NCBI RefSeq assembly: GCF_050896395.1
Contig: NZ_JBPBBA010000016.1
Coordinates: 11,753-75,752 of the forward strand
Direction: 5' to 3'
Length of the DNA stretch: 64,000 bases
Source of the DNA: Nioella aestuarii
Lineage (GTDB): Bacteria; Pseudomonadota; Alphaproteobacteria; Rhodobacterales; Rhodobacteraceae
Shown here one piece after another: positions 6,794-15,263 of this stretch. The position numbers and the translations under genes are program-made. Below the pieces are notes generated by a model, which made no database searches, was not told the DNA's origin, and saw only the letters and a program-made list of their open reading frames with translations. How positions within the stretch are numbered: position 1 is the first letter of the stretch; each line of letters opens with the position of its first letter.

Positions 6794-8183
6794 TTGCAAG
6801 CTCCTGAAGCTCTGGCAGTCGGGCCTCTGCCGCGCGGGGCGAAAGGCCATAAAGAAGGATGGCGGGACCACTTAGGTTGGCGGTATCAAGATCGCTGGCC
6901 AGCGTGGCGAGCGTACTGTCAACAATGCGCTGGTCGGGGCGCGAGGCGTTTTCCACGATGGTCACGGGCGTTGCCGCCGGAGCACCATGCATCAGCAAGC
7001 GCCCCTGCAGGAATCGCGCGCCTTTCTTGGCCATGTAGATTGCAGCCACGGTACCGGGGCGGGCAAGCGCCGCCCAATCCTGTTCGGCAAATCCTTCGGT
7101 GTCATGACCGGTCAGCACGCGCAAAGCCGAGTTTCGTCCCCGCCGCGTCAGGCTCTGGCCAATTCCGACCGCTGCGGCAGAGGCCGACGTGATGCCGGGC
7201 ACGATGGACCAGCCAATGCCAGCAGCCTCCAGCGCGTCAATCTCTTCGTCGAGGCGGCCATAGATCACGGGATCGCCGGATTTCAGGCGCACCACCTGCA
7301 GGCCCTGCCTGGCGTGTTCCACCATCAGCCGGGCAATTTCGTTCTGCGGGGTGTGGCGACCAAAGCCCTGCTTACCCACGTCCAGAAGCGTGGCTTCGCG
7401 ACGGGCCAGTTCGAGGATTTCAGGCGCGACCAAACGGTCATGGATGATCACATCGGCCTCATCCAGCGCCTTGCGGGCCTTCAGTGTCAGCAGTTCGGGG
7501 TCGCCGGGCCCTGCGCCCACCAGGGCAACATGGCCGTCCCGGTCCTGCGCGGTCAGGTGGTCTACCAGCAACTTGCGCAGACCGGCCTGAACACCGGCGG
7601 CACCGCCGTCCGCGAGCGCTTTTGGCCCTTTGTCGAAATAGTATTCGGCCCAGAAGTCGCGGCGTTTGCGCCCGAAGGGCAGGGCCTCTACAGCGCCGCG
7701 AAAGGATTTGCCGATGCGCGCCAGCGTGCCAAGCGTCACGGGCAGCTTCTCCTCCAGGTCGCGTTTGATGGCGCGGGCGAGGACGGGGGCGGCCCCTTCT
7801 GTGCCGATGGCCACAGTTACCGGATCGCGGTCCACTATGGCGGGGGTGATGAAGGCGCTGTCTGCCAGATTATCGACGACGTTGACCAGGATGTCCGCCG
7901 TGTCGGCCAGTTGTTTGATACGCGCGTCCTCTGCGTCATCCTCATCGGCGGCATACACCAGAACCGCGCCTGGCAGATCGTCAGCCGATAGCGGGCGATG
8001 GTGCAGTGCAAGGCGCGCATCAGCGGCCCAGGCCATGATTTCAGGTGCGGGGTTTGTCGCGAACACTTCGATCCGTGCTTCGGTCTTCAACAGCAGACGC
8101 AGTTTCGCCAATGCGGCATCACCGCCGCCAGACAGCAGGATGCGCCGGTTCTCGACCGCGAGGAAGATCGGAAAATGTTTCAT
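6783..8183 (-). CDS. cysG: Siroheme synthase (multifunctional CysG)
   Basis: Makes siroheme, the cofactor of the sulfite reductase two genes downstream. The 466-residue protein has an N-terminal NAD-dependent precorrin-2 dehydrogenase/ferrochelatase part (FLAVENRRILLSGGGDAALAK near residue 10, then NVVDNLADSAFITPA) and a C-terminal uroporphyrinogen-III methyltransferase part (VALVGAGPGDPELLTLKA, VRLKSGDPVIYGR, IVPGITSASAAA, TGHDTEG). The length matches full CysG. ATG 8183 has AGGAG upstream; the long in-frame extension to 8552 runs through the regulatory gap and into the divergent gene and is rejected. It is the first gene of the operon. Confidence 0.94.
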   Translation of the reverse strand: MKHFPIFLAVENRRILLSGGGDAALAKLRLLLKTEARIEVFATNPAPEIMAWAADARLALHHRPLSADDLPGAVLVYAADEDDAEDARIKQLADTADILVNVVDNLADSAFITPAIVDRDPVTVAIGTEGAAPVLARAIKRDLEEKLPVTLGTLARIGKSFRGAVEALPFGRKRRDFWAEYYFDKGPKALADGGAAGVQAGLRKLLVDHLTAQDRDGHVALVGAGPGDPELLTLKARKALDEADVIIHDRLVAPEILELARREATLLDVGKQGFGRHTPQNEIARLMVEHARQGLQVVRLKSGDPVIYGRLDEEIDALEAAGIGWSIVPGITSASAAAVGIGQSLTRRGRNSALRVLTGHDTEGFAEQDWAALARPGTVAAIYMAKKGARFLQGRLLMHGAPAATPVTIVENASRPDQRIVDSTLATLASDLDTANLSGPAILLYGLSPRAAEARLPELQELANAP

Positions 8184-8262
8184 TTGGCGGCTCCTGCCTG
8201 TTCGCGTCTTATGGCTCAACATAGGATATTTTCCCGTCACAGCGCCATATGGGCTTGCAGAT

Positions 8263-8309
8263 AAGAACAAATGTTTACTACAAGCGGCACAGTTAACCGC
8301 ATTGTTCTT
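8263..8309. promoter_or_regulatory. Divergent cysG / Lrp-type regulator control region with inverted repeat
   Basis: The 145-bp gap between the divergent starts holds AAGAACAA (8263-8270) and its exact inverse TTGTTCTT (8302-8309), about four helical turns apart. Each is next to an ATG or CAT step, extending the symmetry. It is a plausible binding site for the adjacent Lrp/AsnC-type regulator, acting on both directions. The assignment is inference from position and symmetry. Confidence 0.45.
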
Positions 8310-8328
8310 CCATGAAGGAGACCGCCGA

Positions 8329-8802
8329 ATGTCTGCCCAAATCGACGCGCTGGATCGGAAAATTCTCGCCGCATTGCAGGAAGATGCCAGCCAGTCACTG
8401 GATGAAATCGCCAAGGTGGTGGGGTCGTCCAAGACGCCGGTCTGGTCCCGGATCCGCAAGATGAAAGAGGCGGGAATCATCGGCCGCCAGACGGTTCTGC
8501 TGGATGCCGAAGCCCTGGGATTGGAGGCGTGTTTCTTCGTGCTGATCCGCACGTCGGAACATGAATCCGATTGGCAGAAAAAGTTTCTGCACGCCCTGCA
8601 AAGTCGCCCCGAAGTGCTCGAGGCGCACAGGCTGGCGGGCGATATCGACTATATTCTCAAGGTTAGAGTGGCCAATGCGCGGGCCTATGACAGGTTCTAT
8701 CAGGCGCTGATTTCAGAGGTGCGCATCCACAACGTCACCGCGCTGCTCAGCATGGAAGAAATCAAGTCCACCACGTTGTTGCCGATTGCGCTCGAGACCT
8801 GA
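8329..8802 (+). CDS. Lrp/AsnC family transcriptional regulator
   Basis: A 157-residue regulator: an N-terminal winged helix-turn-helix (IDALDRKILAALQEDASQSLDEIAKVVGSSKTPVWSRIRKMKEAGII) followed by the RAM/AsnC effector domain (ACFFVLIRT..., LAGDIDYILKVRVANARAYDRFY). It is divergent from the cysG operon and may control sulfur assimilation in response to an amino acid or sulfur metabolite, as roseobacters commonly place such a gene here. The start ATG 8329 has AAGGAG 8 nt upstream; the much longer frame from 7666 runs antisense through cysG and is rejected. Confidence 0.9.
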   Translation: MSAQIDALDRKILAALQEDASQSLDEIAKVVGSSKTPVWSRIRKMKEAGIIGRQTVLLDAEALGLEACFFVLIRTSEHESDWQKKFLHALQSRPEVLEAHRLAGDIDYILKVRVANARAYDRFYQALISEVRIHNVTALLSMEEIKSTTLLPIALET

Positions 8803-8811
8803 GCCTTCGCG

Positions 8812-9060
8812 TCAGGGGCGATGCATCACATGGCGGTTGCGGCAATATCCCGGCGCATCGTTCAGCTTGGCGTTGTCATCCAGCAGATGGCGGCAATTCT
8901 CGTGCTGTTTGCAGGCGGCGCAGGACATCACAACCGACCTGTAGGCAATGGCAGAGCTTTCCGCATCCAGCCCGCCGATATGTGTCAGGTCCACATCAAG
9001 CCGGTCGGCCATGTCGTTCACCAGCCCGGCGCTTTCGCTCAAGTTCTTGAAAATGCCCAT
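8812..9060 (-). CDS. Small cysteine-containing protein, DUF6455-like
   Basis: An 82-residue protein with a conserved-looking C-terminal half, CAACKQHENCRHLLDDN...PGYCRNR, where four Cys and a His could hold a metal or form disulfides. This resembles the short DUF6455 family of Rhodobacteraceae, which has no known function. AGGAGG lies just before ATG 9060; MTGGP five codons upstream is an alternative. It is convergent to the Lrp-type gene, with stop codons 10 bp apart. Confidence 0.68.
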   Translation of the reverse strand: MGIFKNLSESAGLVNDMADRLDVDLTHIGGLDAESSAIAYRSVVMSCAACKQHENCRHLLDDNAKLNDAPGYCRNRHVMHRP

Positions 9061-9126
9061 GGGGCCTCCTGTCATCCTGTTCCAGGTCAGAAGGCACATG
9101 TTCCGTTGCAAATGCATTGATATGGA

Positions 9127-10347
9127 TCAAGCAGAGGCGGGCATAAGCTCGGTTTCGACGGTCGCACCGTGTTCTAACGTTCGGTGAACCGGACATTTAT
9201 CGGCAATTTCGAGCAGGCGGTCGCGCTGTCCATCATCCAGCGAGCCGTGCAAAGTGATCCGCCGAATGAACCGGTCGATCCGTGCATCCTGTCCGCCTGC
9301 GTCCTGCGCATGGACTTTGTCATGCATCACATCGACTGAAACGTGGTCCAAGGGCCAACCCTTGCGTCGAGCATACATGCGGATTGTCATCGACGTACAG
9401 GCGCCAAGCCCGGCGGCGAGGAATTGGTACGGGGTAAAGCCCTGATTGGTGCCGCCATAAGCGATCGGCTCATCTGCTACAGCATGGTGAATCAGCCCGG
9501 CTTGTACATCCTGCCGGAAGCCATTGGGATCGGCCTCGGACACTCGGGTCACGCCCTCTGGCGCACCAATGGGCGGTGCGGGGCTATGCAGGTCCAGATA
9601 GCGCCCGGCCCAGGCTGTGATGACCTCGGCGGCGTATTCCGCATCCTCCGGGCGGCTGATCAGGTGATCGGCATTGTCGAGCGTGACAAAGCTTTTCGGG
9701 TGCTTGGCGGCCAGGAAGATCTGGGTGGCATTCTCGATCCCCACGACGGTGTCACGCGGGGCGTGCAGGACCAGAAGCGCCTTTTTCATGTTGGCAATAG
9801 CCGGTCCAAGCGCTTCGGCCCGCACGTCTTCCACGAAGCCCTTGCCAATGCGCAGCGGACGCCCGCCCAGATGCACTTCGGCCACGCCCTCGCGATTGAT
9901 TTGCTCCAGCGCGTCGCCAAAGTTGTGCGTTACATGGTCGGGATCGAAGGGCGCTCCGATGGTCACCACTGCGCTGATACTGTCGATCTGACCCGCTGCC
10001 TTCAGCACTGCCGCACCGCCGAGCGAATGACCGATCAACATTGCAGGGGCCATGCCCCGGTTCGAAAGCGCCCTTGCGGCAGCCAGAAGGTCATCGACAT
10101 TGGAGCTGAACGAGGTGTTTTCGAACTCGCCCCCGGAATGGCCCAATCCGGTGAAATCAAAGCGCAACACCGCGATCCCCATGCCAGCCAGCCGCGCCGC
10201 GATGCGCCGTGAGGCGGCGATATCTTTCCCGCATGTAAAACAATGGGCAAGGATGGCCGTAGCCAGATGCGGGCCTTCGGGCAGGTCCAATCGGGCGGCA
10301 AGATCGTGCCCGGCATGGCCGGGAAATGTGAAGCGCTCGGTTGGCAT
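9127..10347 (-). CDS. Bifunctional alpha/beta hydrolase-OsmC family protein
   Basis: A 406-residue fusion. Residues 1-250 form an alpha/beta hydrolase (HCFTCGKDIAASRR, FDFTGLGHSGG, nucleophile elbow GHSLGG, acid in LHAPRDTVV and His in NADHLIS). Residues 285-406 form an OsmC/Ohr-type domain with the peroxidatic and resolving cysteines in LGACTSMTIRMYARRKGW and DKCPVHRTLE. Such fusions occur widely in proteobacteria; OsmC domains reduce organic peroxides, and the linked hydrolase may release a substrate. ATG 10347 is preferred; the 23 codons upstream lack family character. It stands alone, about 280 bp from the divergent kinase gene. Confidence 0.9.
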   Translation of the reverse strand: MPTERFTFPGHAGHDLAARLDLPEGPHLATAILAHCFTCGKDIAASRRIAARLAGMGIAVLRFDFTGLGHSGGEFENTSFSSNVDDLLAAARALSNRGMAPAMLIGHSLGGAAVLKAAGQIDSISAVVTIGAPFDPDHVTHNFGDALEQINREGVAEVHLGGRPLRIGKGFVEDVRAEALGPAIANMKKALLVLHAPRDTVVGIENATQIFLAAKHPKSFVTLDNADHLISRPEDAEYAAEVITAWAGRYLDLHSPAPPIGAPEGVTRVSEADPNGFRQDVQAGLIHHAVADEPIAYGGTNQGFTPYQFLAAGLGACTSMTIRMYARRKGWPLDHVSVDVMHDKVHAQDAGGQDARIDRFIRRITLHGSLDDGQRDRLLEIADKCPVHRTLEHGATVETELMPASA

Positions 10348-10623
10348 GGGAAGATCCTTGTTCGGTTGTCTAAATGCAGAGTGGTGGCCGGGATCACATG
10401 GCTCAACCCACCTCACGTATTAGTGTTGCAGCGTGACGGACGAGCCAAAAAATGACCCTCTGCGCGTCGGGCTTGCGCCGCATAATGGTCCCGTTTCCAG
10501 CGTTAACTATCTTTGGCGCAAAGGGCCACGCTCAACATCTTCCTAAGGTTTGGCGGCCGCAGCGCCAAGGCTGAAGGGGCCGCGTGAACGCAGTGCGTGG
10601 CCGCAGGACAAGGTGGCACAGAG

Positions 10624-11478
10624 ATGCTGGATGCACCTTCTTCATCGCCAGGCAAAGTGGCTTGGCCCGATTGGCAAGAGCGCGCGCGTACAGCGCTCGG
10701 ACCGCACGCGGCGGGCCTTCGCGCGGTGTTGGGTGGCGGCATAACTCCAGATCAGATTGATTTGGTTCTTCTTAAGCAAAGCGATGAAACGCTTACACTT
10801 TTTTTCGCTGCGGGCGCGGAAACCGGCGCAATCAAATTGTATGATGGATCGGCTGCAGCGCGGCTTTACAAGCGCGAACGGGACATGCTTCTGTTTCTGC
10901 GGGGCTCTGGCCTTGTGCCACGGCTCACCCATTTTTGCGATGATCAGCCCTTCCTGATAACCCAGTGGATTCCTCAAACTCTGGACGAGATGTGTTTGGA
11001 TCTTTGGGGATGTGACGGGCTTGGGTATCGGCTTGGGGACTGGTGCGCCCGCTACGACGAGGCCGCACCCTCACGGCCCGAGCGGGGAACACGGCTGGAC
11101 TATGCCATGGCGATGACGCCAACCTTGCCGATCGAGAAGGTCGAAGGGGCAGCAGCAGGGCTGGCCTCTATTCCGCTGTGCGGCAGCAGCCTCGCCCACA
11201 ATGACGCGGCGCTTGAAAACAACCTCTATGATGCCAAGCTTGGCATTTTGCGTTGTGATTTTGCACGCTCTGCGTTTCGTCCGCGGGGGTGGGACTATAT
11301 CTTTACGCGTCATGCAGTGACTGAGCGGTTCCCGGCGCACAGGAAAGACATCCTCGACGCGATGTCCGAAGGCTTTGAAGCGGCGCATCGCGGGTCGTTA
11401 CGGGTCGATGAGCTCGATCACCTTTCAGATATCTTTGTTGCGCTTTTTGCAGTCATGGGAGACGGCCATGGCAACTGA
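10624..11478 (+). CDS. APH-fold phosphotransferase-like protein
   Basis: A 284-residue protein with the layout of aminoglycoside/choline-kinase-like phosphotransferases: a possible ATP-binding N-lobe (FAAGAETGAIKLYDG, with K), YKRERDMLLFLRGSGLVPRL, catalytic loop LAHNDAALENNLYD (H-N-D...N) and a metal-binding D in LRCDFARSAFRPRGWD. The substrate is unknown. ATG 10624 has AAGGTGG upstream; GTG 10597 in the same frame is the alternative. The stop overlaps the start of the Hint-domain gene by 11 bp, so the two are translated together. This pairing suggests a kinase acting with, or on, the Hint protein's partner, but nothing in the sequence proves it. Confidence 0.68.
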   Translation: MLDAPSSSPGKVAWPDWQERARTALGPHAAGLRAVLGGGITPDQIDLVLLKQSDETLTLFFAAGAETGAIKLYDGSAAARLYKRERDMLLFLRGSGLVPRLTHFCDDQPFLITQWIPQTLDEMCLDLWGCDGLGYRLGDWCARYDEAAPSRPERGTRLDYAMAMTPTLPIEKVEGAAAGLASIPLCGSSLAHNDAALENNLYDAKLGILRCDFARSAFRPRGWDYIFTRHAVTERFPAHRKDILDAMSEGFEAAHRGSLRVDELDHLSDIFVALFAVMGDGHGN

Positions 11479-12487
11479 AATCCTCTCCATTTCCCTGACA
11501 CCGGGAACCAGCAAGGTGAAAGGGAAGGACATCGTCTCCGACGAAAACGACACTCAGATCGTGACCGTTACCGATGGCGGTGATTTGGATGGTGGAACCT
11601 TTATCTTTGAGTTCTGGGGCAAGGATACACCCAGTACTGCGGGGGAAGGGCCCGGAGGGGACGATGTCTTCAAGCTGGACCTTGCGTCGTTTGACGATGA
11701 TTTCACGATCCTGGTAACATCGATGACCCCAGGCGACGAATTCTGGATCAGCAATTACGATACCTGGACGACCGTCGGATCGGTCCATACCTTCACCTAT
11801 ACAGGCAGTGACGGGGCGTCCCATACGCTCGTGATCGACGCGCAATCGCAAAACAACTGGGGCGAGGCGACGGTCGTTTGCTTTACTTCCGATACCTGGA
11901 TCGCAACGCCCGATGGCACGCGGCTGATCACTGAGCTCAGCGTAGGTGACAACGTTGTTTGCGGCGACGGACACGTTCGACCGATCCGGTGGATCGGACA
12001 GCGCAAGGTGACTCGAGAGACGCTTCGACAGCGACCGTCCATGAGGCCAATCCGCATTGCGCCGAACGCCTTGGGTCCGGGGCAGCCCGCCAGTTCACTT
12101 GGTTTGTCGCCACAACATAAGGTCCGGATTCAGCACTGGCAGGCCGACCTTCTGTTTGGGTCGGACGAAGTTCTGGTGCCCGCAAAGGCCCTGCTGGATC
12201 TGCCCCATGTCACTCAGCCTGAGCCCCAAGGGACGGTGACCTATCACCACTTGCTGCTCGACGGGCACCATACGGTTCTGGCCAATGGGCTGCGCTGTGA
12301 AACACTAATGCCCGCTCAAATGGCACAGAAAGCACTTGATGCAGAGGCTCGGGCAGAGCTGATGTTCCTGATGCCGGTGCTGGCCGAAGATCTGAACGCG
12401 ATCGGACCGCTCTGCCATCGGGCGCTGAGTGTGAACGAGGCGCGGCTGCTCATGCGCAATATCATGCCCTGCCAGGCAGCGGCCTGA
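11468..12487 (+). CDS. Hint-domain (Hedgehog/intein-like) protein
   Basis: A 339-residue protein. Residues 1-135 look like a beta-rich, Gly/Asp-rich N-domain (SISLTPGTSKVKGKD, WGKDTPSTAGEGPGG). From about 137 there is a Hint_2-type module: the catalytic Cys in VVCFTSDTWIATPDG, VGDNVVCGDGHVRPIRWIG, SPQHKVRI, and the terminal block HHLLLDGHHTVLANG. Rhodobacteraceae encode many such proteins; the Hint fold can self-cleave or carry out cleavage coupled to ligation, but activity for this class is mostly unproven. The start at 11468 overlaps the kinase stop. I see no signal peptide. Confidence 0.85.
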   Translation: MATEILSISLTPGTSKVKGKDIVSDENDTQIVTVTDGGDLDGGTFIFEFWGKDTPSTAGEGPGGDDVFKLDLASFDDDFTILVTSMTPGDEFWISNYDTWTTVGSVHTFTYTGSDGASHTLVIDAQSQNNWGEATVVCFTSDTWIATPDGTRLITELSVGDNVVCGDGHVRPIRWIGQRKVTRETLRQRPSMRPIRIAPNALGPGQPASSLGLSPQHKVRIQHWQADLLFGSDEVLVPAKALLDLPHVTQPEPQGTVTYHHLLLDGHHTVLANGLRCETLMPAQMAQKALDAEARAELMFLMPVLAEDLNAIGPLCHRALSVNEARLLMRNIMPCQAAA

Positions 12488-12586
12488 TCCTTCGCAATTG
12501 CGGCCCACCTGGCTTGGCCTGGCCAGGGTTCGGTTCCGGGCCTTTACCTCGTTGCAACAGGTTCACCCTAGAATTCGGGGGCCTGC

Positions 12587-12844
12587 TTGGATAGACTGAT
12601 GGAATGGAAATGGTTGTGCCCGGAGGGCGAGTTGGCTGAAGAAGAACAAAATGATGTCGGTTCGGACAGATTCGGCCTCACGCCAGAAGATTACAGAGAA
12701 ATAGACAATCGTGGCGCTGCCTTCCTTCAGGGACAGGACCACGATTTCGTTGAGGTGACCAGAGAGAAGCTATCGCAGACCATGGCCTCGCTCGAGTCCC
12801 ATATCTCCGTGGTAGAGAAAGCGCGCGGTAAACGTCAGGTTTAG
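12587..12844 (+). CDS. Hypothetical small acidic protein
   Basis: An 85-residue frame from TTG 12587 (or 81 residues from ATG 12599) with a hydrophilic, acidic product (PEGELAEEEQNDVGSDRFGL...) and a helical C-terminal part (REKLSQTMASLESHISVVEK). No family recognised. It is the first of three closely spaced small genes. The composition looks protein-like, but the start is uncertain because no clear ribosome binding site precedes either codon. Confidence 0.45.
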   Translation: MDRLMEWKWLCPEGELAEEEQNDVGSDRFGLTPEDYREIDNRGAAFLQGQDHDFVEVTREKLSQTMASLESHISVVEKARGKRQV

Positions 12845-12854
12845 TATTGAGTGA

Positions 12855-13238
12855 TTGTTGACCGTGGTAGATGGCAACTTCAGGTTTGTAGCCGATCCAA
12901 AATATTATATGGCGCGTTTTGACGACGCGAAGGTCCGTTGTCAGCAGCTCGCCGAGCGCGCGGCCTTTCCGATCAATGGCTCTGAAGCAAGGGTGCGAAA
13001 AGCGCTGAAGATCGAAAAAGCGCTTTATTTGTACTGCCAGCGCAAGGCGGACCTGCTGCGCCTGGGGGCTTACAGGCATCTTCCGTCAATCCTGAGCGGC
13101 GCGAGTGGACGGGAACTGGTCTACAGGCAACTGATAGTAGGCCCGTTCGAAGGCAGGTTCCTAGTTCGTGAACGAGAGCGGGTCATGCTTGGCAGCCTGT
13201 TTCTTTGGCATGAAGGAGAGATCATTCGTGGGATTTAG
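12855..13238 (+). CDS. Hypothetical protein, basic
   Basis: A 127-residue basic protein, possibly starting at TTG 12855 or GTG 12864 (MLTVVDGNFRFVADPKYYMARFDDAKVRCQQ...). It has an Arg/Lys-rich middle (ARVRKALKIEKALYLYCQRKADLLRLG). No domain recognised. It lies 10 bp behind the preceding small gene and its end overlaps the start of the next membrane gene, so the three probably form one transcript. Confidence 0.5.
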   Translation: MLTVVDGNFRFVADPKYYMARFDDAKVRCQQLAERAAFPINGSEARVRKALKIEKALYLYCQRKADLLRLGAYRHLPSILSGASGRELVYRQLIVGPFEGRFLVRERERVMLGSLFLWHEGEIIRGI

Positions 13239-13848
13239 GGCTGACAATGGCATGGCATTGCATTGGGCAATCCTGATCGGGTGCGTTGTTCTTTGTGGTG
13301 GCGGCATTGGTGTGGGGATCATCTGTGCCAATCCGGCAATTGGCCAATGGGGCGGTGTTCTGTCGGTTGGACTCAGTTTCGTGATGCTGTTCCTCGGCAG
13401 GGATACCCCAATGGCCGTTCTTGAAGGATCGCTGGCCGAGGCTGACCCGTCCGGCAAGCCAGTGGAGGCCTCGCTCTCCATAGCAGTAGACGCGCTGAAG
13501 CGCGCCGATAACGAAAAAGGGGAGGATGTCAGAAAGGTGGCTATGGCTCTGATGCGCCTGACCGATGCCAAGCGGCTTGCCTTGACCAATTTGGATACGG
13601 ACAGGCAGGTTGAGCTGAAAAATATCGAAGATCAGGCACTAACCAGCTTACCCACACCTAAGAAACTGGCTGTCCAAACGGCGTTCGACGCAATGCTTGC
13701 CCGAAAAATCGCAGAAAAGAACGAGATAGCTCTTCGGGCGCATCACGACTGGGTGCGCAAGGAAACTGTTCCTCTGGTGGCGGTCAGTATTGGTGGAACC
13801 CTTGTGGCGGGATTTGGAAACGTCTTGGTGGAGATGTTTCTAAACTAG
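13228..13848 (+). CDS. Hypothetical membrane protein, GTG start
   Basis: A 206-residue protein with two adjacent N-terminal membrane spans (around WAILIGCVVLCGGGIGVGIIC and GGVLSVGLSFVMLFLG), a long soluble helical middle rich in Ala/Leu/Lys, and a third weaker hydrophobic segment near the C-terminus (LVAVSIGGTLVAGFGNVLV). GTG 13228 is chosen because AAGGAG at 13212-13217 sits at proper distance and this start overlaps the preceding stop codon (coupling). A longer frame from 13168 exists. No family is recognised. It is convergent with dddP, with stops overlapping by 4 bp. Confidence 0.62.
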   Translation: MGFRADNGMALHWAILIGCVVLCGGGIGVGIICANPAIGQWGGVLSVGLSFVMLFLGRDTPMAVLEGSLAEADPSGKPVEASLSIAVDALKRADNEKGEDVRKVAMALMRLTDAKRLALTNLDTDRQVELKNIEDQALTSLPTPKKLAVQTAFDAMLARKIAEKNEIALRAHHDWVRKETVPLVAVSIGGTLVAGFGNVLVEMFLN

Positions 13849-15179
13849 TCCCGCCAGCCCAATAGGCGTTCATCGAACGGGTACTGAGTCAGGTTTTCAT
13901 AGCCGTCCTCTGTGATCAGCACCTGATCTTCCAGCTTGATCGAGAAATCGCCGCCCTCGGGGCTAACCAGCGCTTCCACGCACAATGTCATGCCCGGCTC
14001 CAACACGTAGTCAAACGCCCCTTCGACCGCGTGATCGGGATAGGCGATAAGGGGCCATTCATCGCACAGGCCAACGCCATGCATCAGGCAGCCATATTTC
14101 TGCTTTTGATACTGGGGTTCCAGCACATGGGTGTTGCGGGTCAGCTCGCTGAATGAGACGCCAGGTTTCAGCATCTCCATGTTGGTCATGATATGGTCAT
14201 AGGCCACGCGCATGGCGTGGATCATGTCAGGACGCGGGTCGTCATCGCCGATCCACCACGTCCGCGACAGGTCCGAGCAGATGCCGTAGCAGCCGATCAG
14301 ATCGGTATCGAAGGCCAGGATTTCATTGTTCTGCAACACGCGCGGCCCGCATTCCTGAAACCACGGGTTGGTGCGCGGGCCGGTGGCCAGAAGCCGTGTT
14401 TCGATCCATTCGCCGCCGCGCTTGATATTGGCCTTGTGCAGTTCGGCCCAGATATCGTCCTCGGTCATGCCGGGTTCAGTCGCGGCCTCCATCTCGGCCA
14501 TCGACGCCTCGCAGGCCAGCATGGCGCAGCGCATGGCGAGGATCTCGTCCGGCCCCTTGATTGATCGGGCCTTTTCGGTCACTTCCTCACCGTCCATGAC
14601 CTCGAATCCACGCGCCTCCAATGCGCGCAGCCCGTGCAGCATGATCTTGTCTACCGCCAGCCGCTTGTTGCTGCCGGAATGCTCTCGGATCAGATCTTCC
14701 ACTTCTCCGGTGACCTTTCGGGCAGCATCGCCCACCTTGTCGCCACGGTCGAAATAGAACAGGTCAAAGCCGGATCGAACCTCTCGCACCAGCGGGTTGT
14801 GATCGGCCAGGAAGGGGGAGTTCTTGTAGTCCCACAGCACCATGTAGCCATCGGCGCACACCAGGCAGGCCCGGAAGGGATTGTGGGTGTTCCACAGCTG
14901 CATATTGGTGCTGTCCGTGGCGTAGCGGATGTTGAGAGGGTCGAACATCAGAATGCCGCCATAGCCGCGTTCGTTGATCTTTTCGACCAGCCGGTTCAGC
15001 CGGAACTGCCGCATCGCGGGCAGATTGGGCAGGATCAGACCGGCCGCCTCAAACTCCGCATAGGCCAGCATGGTCGGGCCGATCTCGACCCGATCATTGT
15101 CATTCAGCGTACCATCGGGCAGTGACATGCCCTTTGTCGGGTCGATCTTGCGCGCAGGCAGTCGATAGGCTTCATTCAT
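13845..15179 (-). CDS. dddP: DMSP lyase DddP (M24 metallopeptidase fold)
   Basis: DddP cleaves dimethylsulfoniopropionate into dimethyl sulfide and acrylate in marine bacteria. The 444-residue product follows the known DddP proteins closely: NDNDRVEIGPT near the start, FDPLNIRYATDSTNMQLW, NPFRACLVCADGYMV, ATGPRTNPWFQECGPRV. Metal ligands expected in this enzyme are visible: two Asp in FDTDLIG, Asp in CSDLSRTWW, His in HGVGLCDEW, Glu in CVEALVSPEGG and Glu in IKLEDQV; the Asp of LCDEW is the proposed catalytic base. These features separate it from creatinases and Xaa-Pro peptidases of the same fold. ATG 15179; the longer frame to 15311 is antisense to the next gene. No DMSP demethylase or acrylate genes are in view. 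Confidence 0.92.
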   Translation of the reverse strand: MNEAYRLPARKIDPTKGMSLPDGTLNDNDRVEIGPTMLAYAEFEAAGLILPNLPAMRQFRLNRLVEKINERGYGGILMFDPLNIRYATDSTNMQLWNTHNPFRACLVCADGYMVLWDYKNSPFLADHNPLVREVRSGFDLFYFDRGDKVGDAARKVTGEVEDLIREHSGSNKRLAVDKIMLHGLRALEARGFEVMDGEEVTEKARSIKGPDEILAMRCAMLACEASMAEMEAATEPGMTEDDIWAELHKANIKRGGEWIETRLLATGPRTNPWFQECGPRVLQNNEILAFDTDLIGCYGICSDLSRTWWIGDDDPRPDMIHAMRVAYDHIMTNMEMLKPGVSFSELTRNTHVLEPQYQKQKYGCLMHGVGLCDEWPLIAYPDHAVEGAFDYVLEPGMTLCVEALVSPEGGDFSIKLEDQVLITEDGYENLTQYPFDERLLGWRD

Positions 15180-15263
15180 CGCGAACGCTCCCAGGTCTTT
15201 GCGCCAGAGTGGGGCCGGAATGCCCAAGAGGCGCGCCGTTTTGCGGCATGAGAGAGGTCGAAA

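Noticed and set aside
8184..8552. N-terminal extension of cysG
   Set aside because: It would run through the divergent promoter and the Lrp-type gene; the family N-terminus and AGGAG fit ATG 8183.
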